Assembly: GCA_019745775.1 (NCBI GenBank) | Contig: JAIESR010000096.1 | Coordinates: forward strand, 89,101 to 153,100 | DNA from: Xanthobacteraceae bacterium | Lineage (GTDB): Bacteria > Pseudomonadota > Alphaproteobacteria > Rhizobiales > Xanthobacteraceae | Length of the DNA stretch: 64,000 nt | Direction: 5' to 3' | Shown here: positions 59,447-64,000 of the stretch, in pieces | How the letters are laid out: each line of letters begins with the position of its first letter | Position numbering within the stretch: the stretch's first letter is position 1 | Made by a program: the position numbers and the translations under genes | The notes under the pieces: generated by a model | The model's input: only the letters and a program-made list of their open reading frames with translations | Databases searched by the model: none | What the model was told of the DNA's origin: nothing

Positions 59447-60484
59447 ATGAAAGCTCTATTCGGGCTGGGCGTGGCGGGCGTTCTGCTGGCAGCGCAGCCC
59501 ATGGGCGCGCAGGCGCAAACGCAAACGCTCGAGCAGTTTTTCCAGGCGCAGCCGTTCACCATCGTGGTCGGCTATCCGCCCGGCGCCGGCTACGACCTCT
59601 ATGCGCGGCTGATCGCGACCCGCATGGGACAATACCTGCCGGGCAACCCCAAGGTCGTGGTGCAGAACATGCCCGGCGCGGGCAGCCTGTCCTCGGCCAA
59701 TCATCTCTACAATGTCGCCAGGCAGGACGGCTCCGTGATCGGCACGTTCTCGCGCGGCATCACCATGCTGCCGCTGATCGACTCGAACGGCGTGCGCTAC
59801 GACTCGCTGAAGTTCAACTGGGTCGGCACGCCGAGCGACGAGGTGAGCCTCGCGATCGCGTGGCACGAGAGCGGCGTGAGCACGTTCGAGGACCTGCGCA
59901 CCCGCGGCATGACCTCCGCCACGTCCGGCGCGGGCTCCGACGGCAATATCTATGGCCGCGTGCTCAACACCATCCTCGGCACCCGGATCAAGACCGTGAC
60001 CGGCTACCAGGGCTCGGCGCAGTCGATGCTGGCGATCGAGCGCCGCGAGGTCGACGGCGCCACCAGCGTGTCCTATGCGGCGATCAAGACCGCGCAGCGC
60101 GAGTGGCTGGTCAACAAGAAGGTCAACCTGCTGGCGCAGCACGCGCTCAAGGCGCACCCGGACCTCAAGGATGTCCCGGTGATCCTCGACTTCGCGGCGT
60201 CGGACGACGACCGCCGCGTGCTGGAGATGGTGTTCGCGCGGCAGTCGATCGGCTATCCCTACGCCGCGCCGCCGAACGTCCCCGCCGACCGGCTGGCGGC
60301 GATCCGCAAGGCGTTCGACGCGACGCTGAAGGACCCGGAATTCCTGGCGGCCTGCGCGAAGGCCGGCCTGGAGGTCAACGGCATGAGCGGCCAGCAATTG
60401 CAGGCACTGCTGGAGAAGCTCTTCTCCATGCCGCCCGCGATCGCCGAGCGGGCGAAGACGGCGATGCAGCCGCCGGCGAAATAG
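59447..60484 (+). CDS. Tripartite tricarboxylate transporter (Bug/TctC) substrate-binding protein, orphan
   Basis: 345 residues. Signal peptide GLGVAGVLLAAQPMGAQAQ; FTIVVGYPPGAGYDLYARLI; VVQNMPGAGSLSSANHLYNV; it shares PGNP, QNMPGAGSL and F/YNW(V/I)G with the protein at 15131. It contains the family ligand-loop segments but no adjacent TctA/B. Followed after a family A repeat by a D-2-hydroxyacid dehydrogenase, which suggests the ligand might be a hydroxy acid, an inference only. Confidence 0.92.
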   Translation: MKALFGLGVAGVLLAAQPMGAQAQTQTLEQFFQAQPFTIVVGYPPGAGYDLYARLIATRMGQYLPGNPKVVVQNMPGAGSLSSANHLYNVARQDGSVIGTFSRGITMLPLIDSNGVRYDSLKFNWVGTPSDEVSLAIAWHESGVSTFEDLRTRGMTSATSGAGSDGNIYGRVLNTILGTRIKTVTGYQGSAQSMLAIERREVDGATSVSYAAIKTAQREWLVNKKVNLLAQHALKAHPDLKDVPVILDFAASDDDRRVLEMVFARQSIGYPYAAPPNVPADRLAAIRKAFDATLKDPEFLAACAKAGLEVNGMSGQQLQALLEKLFSMPPAIAERAKTAMQPPAK

Positions 60485-60510
60485 CGACAGAATGCGCCGC
60501 TCGGCTCGAC

Positions 60511-60597
60511 CTCTCCGCCGCTCATTCCCGCGCACGCGGGAATCCAGAATCTTCCTTTGTGGCCCCCGGGTCCCCGCTTGCGCGGGGACGAGCGGAT
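60511..60597. repeat. Palindromic repeat, family A, copy 4
   Basis: ATTCCCGCGCACGCGGGAAT and GGTCCCCGCTTGCGCGGGGA. Between the TTT gene and the dehydrogenase. Confidence 0.85.
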
Positions 60598-60610
60598 TAG
60601 AGACTGCGCC

Positions 60611-61588
60611 ATGAAGATCACGATCCTGGACGACTACTTCGACACGGTGCGCACGCTGCCGTGCTTCGCCAAGCTCGCCGGCCACGACGTGACGATCTGG
60701 AACGACCATCTGCAAGACAACGATGGGCTCGCGCAACGCCTGCGCGACACCGAGGTGCTGGTGCTGATCCGCGAACGCACCAGGATTCAAGCGCCGCTGC
60801 TCGACCAGCTCACGACGCTCAAGCTGATCAGCCAGCGCAGCGTCTACCCGCATGTCGACGTCGCGGCGTGCACGCGCAACGGCGTGCTCCTGTGCTCCGA
60901 CCAGCGCGCGGAGACACCGAGCTACGCCGCCGCCGAGCTGACCTGGGCGCTGGTGCTCGCCGCCGCGCGCGACATCCCGCAGCAGATGAATTCGCTCAAG
61001 GCCGGCGCGTGGCAATGCGGCGTCGGCACCACGCTGCGCGGCAAGACCTACGGCGTGCACGGCTACGGCCGCATCGGGCAGGAGGTCGCGCGCTACGCCA
61101 GGGCGTTCGGCATGGACGTCGTGATCTGGGCGCGCGAGGCCACGCGCGAACGCGCCCGCGCCGACGGCTGGCGCACCGCGGCGTCGCAGGAGGCGTTCTA
61201 TGCCGAATGCGACGTCCTCAGCCTGCACATGCGGCTCGTCGACGCGACGCGCCACATCGTCAAGGCGTCGCATCTCGCGCTGATGAAGCCGACGGCGATC
61301 CTGGTGAACACCGCGCGCGCGCCGCTGATCGAGCCGGGCGCGCTCGTCGCCGCGCTGAAAGCCGGCCGGCCGGCCAAGGCCGCCGTCGACGTGTTCGAGG
61401 ACGAGCCGGTGCGCGATCCGGCGCATCCGCTATTGGAATTGCCGAATGTCGTCGCGACGCCGCACATCGGCTATGTCAGCCGCGAGGCGTATGATCGGCA
61501 GTTCAACGAGATCTTCGACCAGATATTGGCTTACGCGGCGGGTAAGCCGATCAACGTGATCAATCCGGAGGTGCTAGCGAAGCGGTGA
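60611..61588 (+). CDS. D-isomer-specific 2-hydroxyacid dehydrogenase family protein
   Basis: 325 residues from ATG 60611. NAD-binding [19 protein letters not shown] (GxGxxGxxxA) and the catalytic Arg/Glu/His set in [22 protein letters not shown] first lobe, [40 protein letters not shown] and [13 protein letters not shown] (catalytic His). It oxidises a D-2-hydroxyacid or reduces the 2-oxo acid with NAD(P)H. The N-terminal segment [20 protein letters not shown] is typical of a sub-family without a named substrate. Confidence 0.92.
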   Translation: MKITILDDYFDTVRTLPCFAKLAGHDVTIWNDHLQDNDGLAQRLRDTEVLVLIRERTRIQAPLLDQLTTLKLISQRSVYPHVDVAACTRNGVLLCSDQRAETPSYAAAELTWALVLAAARDIPQQMNSLKAGAWQCGVGTTLRGKTYGVHGYGRIGQEVARYARAFGMDVVIWAREATRERARADGWRTAASQEAFYAECDVLSLHMRLVDATRHIVKASHLALMKPTAILVNTARAPLIEPGALVAALKAGRPAKAAVDVFEDEPVRDPAHPLLELPNVVATPHIGYVSREAYDRQFNEIFDQILAYAAGKPINVINPEVLAKR

Positions 61589-61604
61589 CGCCGCCTTTGG
61601 TGCC

Positions 61605-61680
61605 TGGTGCCGCAGGAGGGACTCGAACCCCCGACCCCATCATTACGAATGACGTGCTCTACCAACTGAGCTACTGCGGC
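61605..61680 (-). tRNA. tRNA-Thr, anticodon CGT
   Basis: 76 nt on the minus strand including an encoded CCA. Acceptor arm GCCGCAG / CTGCGGC; D-arm GCTC-AGTTGGTAGA-GC; anticodon arm CGTCA-TTCGTAA-TGATG with CGT; T-arm GGGGG-TTCGAGT-CCCTC. It decodes ACG. It lies 16 bp after the dehydrogenase stop. Confidence 0.96.
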
Positions 61681-62172
61681 TTTCCGAGATATCTCAGGAC
61701 GTTAGCGGCTTCGCGCCACGTCGCAAGGATGCTATAGGCACTCGGCAGGCGCCGGGAACAAGGCCGCCCCGGCGCGGCGGCACTTAGAGCAAACCGCGGC
61801 CGTTTTTGCAACGTTCGAGGGCCTCGCCGTGTCAGGACCCCCTCCGCGACCGTCCACCTTTCAGGCAGGGCTATCGCATTTGGCCACGAGCGCGGCGCGC
61901 ATGACTGGGCCCTCTCCCCTTGCGGGAGACGGCGGCGAGGTATCGCCGCGCAACAGAATGGGTGAGGGGTATGTGTCCGCGGAACGATACCCCTCACCCA
62001 ATCCCCCTTGTTGCAACGCTGCGGCTGCCCTCTCCCGCAAGGGGAGAGGGCGCAGCAACAGCCGCCCCGCTCCGCTGCAAGAACCAAATGCGATGGCCCT
62101 GCCCTTTCAGGGTGAGGGAGCGCACCGCCTCCGCGGCACGCTTGCGCGTCCACCCCGTCGGAGGGTTGCGTG
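61681..62172. other. Gene-free stretch of 492 bp between the tRNA and pxpA
   Basis: It holds the family B repeat at 61908-62050 and the upstream region of the tRNA. Open frames here follow the repeat and have no support. No other element recognised. Confidence 0.5.
61908..62050. repeat. Palindromic repeat, family B, copy 4
   Basis: GGGCCCTCTCCCCTTGCGGG left, CCCGCAAGGGGAGAGGGC right; GGGTGAGGGGTAT and ATACCCCTCACCC inside. Same design as the copies at 19967 and 28836, with a compensated GGGGTAT/ATACCCC change in the inner arms. Confidence 0.87.
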
Positions 62173-62934
62173 ATGCGCATCGACATCAATGCCGACCTGG
62201 GCGAGGGGTTCGGCCGCTACACCTGCGGCGACGACGACGCGCTGCTCGCGATCGTGACCTCGGCCAATGTCGCCTGCGGGTTCCACGCCGGCGATCCCGA
62301 GATCATGGCGCACACCTGCAAGGTGGCGAAGGCGAACGGCGTCAAGGTCGGCGCGCACTGCGGGTTCCCGGACCTCTGGGGTTTCGGGCGGCGGGCGATC
62401 CCGTTCTCGGCGGGCGAGATCGAGCGGCTGGTCGCCTACCAGATCGGCGCGGCGCAGGCGCTCGCAAGCTATGCCGGCCACCGCATCACCCACGTCAACG
62501 CCCACGGCACGCTGGCGAACCTCGCCGAGACCGACGCCGACGTCGCCGGCGCGGTGGCGCGCGCCATCGCCGCGGTCGACCGCAATCTCGCGGCGCTCGC
62601 GATCGCGCGCTCGGAGCAGGTGCGCGCGGCGGAGCGCGCGGGACTGCGCGTGTTCTCGCAAATCTATGCCGACCGCGCCTACACCGAGGCGGGAACGCTG
62701 GTGCCGCGCGCGCAGCCCGGCGCCGTCATCCACGACGCCGGGCAGGCGGCGGCGCGCGTCGTCGCCATGCTGGACGCCGGCGCGCTGATCACGGTGTCGG
62801 GCGCCAAGCTCAAGACGCCGATCGATTCCGTCTGCGTACATGGCGATTCGCCGGACGCGATCGCGATGGCAAAGACGGTGCGCGAGAAACTGAAAAGTGC
62901 GGGCGCGACGGTCGCCCCGTTCGGCGCCGCCTGA
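62173..62934 (+). CDS. pxpA: 5-oxoprolinase subunit A (LamB/YcsF family)
   Basis: 253 residues from ATG 62173 (GGAGGGTTGCGTG upstream; a GTG one codon earlier is possible). MMRIDINADLGEGFGRYTCG, SANVACGFHAGDPEIMAHTC and VGAHCGFPDLWGFGRR are family signatures. PxpA works with PxpB and PxpC in ATP-dependent opening of 5-oxoproline to glutamate. In this window the three genes follow in order. Confidence 0.95.
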   Translation: MRIDINADLGEGFGRYTCGDDDALLAIVTSANVACGFHAGDPEIMAHTCKVAKANGVKVGAHCGFPDLWGFGRRAIPFSAGEIERLVAYQIGAAQALASYAGHRITHVNAHGTLANLAETDADVAGAVARAIAAVDRNLAALAIARSEQVRAAERAGLRVFSQIYADRAYTEAGTLVPRAQPGAVIHDAGQAAARVVAMLDAGALITVSGAKLKTPIDSVCVHGDSPDAIAMAKTVREKLKSAGATVAPFGAA

Positions 62935-62946
62935 GGCGCGCGGCCG

Positions 62947-63675
62947 GTGGCAGCGAACGCCGAGCCGAAATTCCTCGATGCCGGCGAAGCGGCGCTGGTG
63001 GTCGAGTTCGGGCGCACGATCGAGCCTGACATCCACAACCGCGTGCTCGCGCTCGACGCGGCGCTAACCAGGCGCGCGCTGCCAGGCGTGGTCGAGCTCG
63101 TTCCGACCATTCGCTCGCTGATGATCCACTACGATCCGCTGGTCATCGACCGCGCGGCGCTGGTGGACGCCGTGCGCGGCATCGGCACGAGCACGGCCGA
63201 AGCGAAGCCGCAGCGGCGCTGGACCATCCCCTGCTGCTACGACCCGCAATTCGGCGAGGACATCGCGGCGATCGCCGCGCAGCTTCGCATGACGCCGGAG
63301 CGCGTGGTCGCGCTGCATTCCGGTGCGACGTTCCAGGCCTACATGTACGGCTTCCTGCCGGGCTTCTGCTACCTCGGCGGGCTGCCGAAGGAGCTGACGG
63401 TCGCGCGCCGTCCCACGATCCGCGCGCCGCATCCGACCGGCACCATCATGATCGGCGCCGGCATGGGGCTGATCACAACGTTCTCGATGCCGACGGGATG
63501 GTGGCTGGTCGGCCGCACGCCCGAGCGGATGTTCTCGCTGGCGCGCCAGGATACGTTCCTCGCGGCGGTCGGCGACGAGATCAAGTTCGCGCCGATCGAC
63601 CTGGCCACCTTCAACGCGCTCGACGCCCGCGCCGCGGCGGGCGAGGTCGTCGCCCAGGTCGCGAAGCTCGCATGA
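62947..63675 (+). CDS. pxpB: 5-oxoprolinase subunit B (KipI-like)
   Basis: 242 residues from a GTG 12 bp after pxpA. N-terminal FLDAGEAALVVEFGRTIEPD (typical 'aDsAllVEFG'), then TFQAYMYGFLPGFCYLGGLP, the GFxPGFxYLxGLP motif, and ending with DEIKFAPIDLATFNALDARA. Together with PxpC it forms the carboxylase/kinase part. The stop overlaps the pxpC start by ATGA. Confidence 0.93.
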   Translation: MAANAEPKFLDAGEAALVVEFGRTIEPDIHNRVLALDAALTRRALPGVVELVPTIRSLMIHYDPLVIDRAALVDAVRGIGTSTAEAKPQRRWTIPCCYDPQFGEDIAAIAAQLRMTPERVVALHSGATFQAYMYGFLPGFCYLGGLPKELTVARRPTIRAPHPTGTIMIGAGMGLITTFSMPTGWWLVGRTPERMFSLARQDTFLAAVGDEIKFAPIDLATFNALDARAAAGEVVAQVAKLA

Positions 63676-64000
63676 ACGCGGCGTTGAACATCATCACCGC
63701 AGGACCGGGCGTGACGCTGCAAGACGCCGGCCGGCACGGCTATCTGCGCTACGGCGTCACCGCCGCCGGTCCGATGGATGCGCAAGCGATGGCGATCGCT
63801 AATCTCGCCGTGGGACGGCCAATCGGCGCGACCGCGGTCGAGGTGTCGCTCGGCGGCATCGAGGTGAGCGCGGACGGCGCGGCGCTGCCGGTCGCGATCG
63901 CCGGCGGCAATTTCGACGTGACGCTCGACGGGCGGCGGCTGCCGCAACAGAAGGGCTATCCCATCCGAGGTTTGCAGGCCGCCAATCGAATTGTCGGCGC
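63672..64000 (+). CDS. pxpC: 5-oxoprolinase subunit C (KipA-like, biotin-dependent carboxyltransferase domain), truncated by window end
   Basis: About 109 residues visible from ATG 63672, overlapping the pxpB stop by ATGA. Reads ITAGPGVTLQDAGRHGYLRY, GVTAAGPMDAQAMAIANLAV, then AIAGGNFDVTLDG: the GPMD motif and the family N-terminal half. The full-length family is about 320 residues, so most is beyond the edge. Confidence 0.92.
   Translation, partial: MNAALNIITAGPGVTLQDAGRHGYLRYGVTAAGPMDAQAMAIANLAVGRPIGATAVEVSLGGIEVSADGAALPVAIAGGNFDVTLDGRRLPQQKGYPIRGLQAANRIVG

Noticed and set aside
59456..61426. A 656-residue reverse frame over the TTT and dehydrogenase genes
   Set aside because: Antisense shadow, and it crosses a repeat.

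Overview
This is a GC-rich window (roughly two thirds G+C by eye). Its gene content points to an alphaproteobacterium of the Bradyrhizobiaceae/Xanthobacteraceae type: six tricarboxylate-transporter (TTT/Bug) binding proteins, aromatic and organic-acid catabolism, TctCAB, and several families of intergenic palindromes. I see no phage, no insertion sequence with a transposase, no CRISPR array and no rRNA. One tRNA-Thr(CGT) lies on the minus strand at 61605-61680.

Layout. 1-4945: edge of a GT-C membrane glycosyltransferase, an enoyl-CoA hydratase, an ADP-forming acyl-CoA synthetase and an orphan TTT binding protein. 5112-13880: a same-strand block of c-type cytochrome, Tat-type ThDP enzyme, IclR regulator, molybdenum hydroxylase of the pyrogallol transhydroxylase/resorcinol hydroxylase type with an SCP2-like N-terminus, its iron-sulfur subunit, DoxX and a CPBP protease. 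This looks like a polyphenol-oxidising, respiratory-chain-linked pathway. 13884-19493: flavin monooxygenase of the acyl-CoA dehydrogenase fold, TTT binding protein, BenE-type permease, HerA-like ATPase. 20151-24571: small enzymes and a two-gene AbiEii-like nucleotidyltransferase unit. 24793-31996: TauD-type dioxygenase, then a hydro-lyase (LeuC/LeuD-like) plus isocitrate lyase/PEP mutase-family operon facing a full TctBAC transporter. 32488-39207: LuxR regulator, a cluster of small secreted proteins that share sequence modules, TTT binding protein, LysR regulator, a frameshifted methyltransferase and another small secreted protein. 39419-47054: an alpha/beta hydrolase without its nucleophile serine coupled to a Cys-rich mini-protein, an ECF sigma factor, and a TRAP binding protein with two kinases and a response regulator. 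47092-50276: a GT2 glycosyltransferase facing a glycosyltransferase-cytochrome P450 fusion. 50413-64000: an indolepyruvate oxidoreductase-like fusion carrying a palindromic repeat inside its reading frame, AI-2E exporter, two TTT binding proteins, AraC regulator, secreted hydrolase, D-2-hydroxyacid dehydrogenase, tRNA and the start of a pxpABC 5-oxoprolinase operon.

The most unusual items are the single-frame glycosyltransferase-P450 protein (48123-50276), whose P450 half keeps the heme and ExxR motifs but lacks the usual I-helix acid-alcohol pair; the polyphenol molybdoenzyme block with its Tat-exported ThDP partner and SCP2 fusion; the small-secreted-protein family ending in PVExYDAF; and the TRAP binding protein that appears to serve a kinase cascade rather than a transporter. 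Functions are inferred from motifs and context read by eye; no database search was run.
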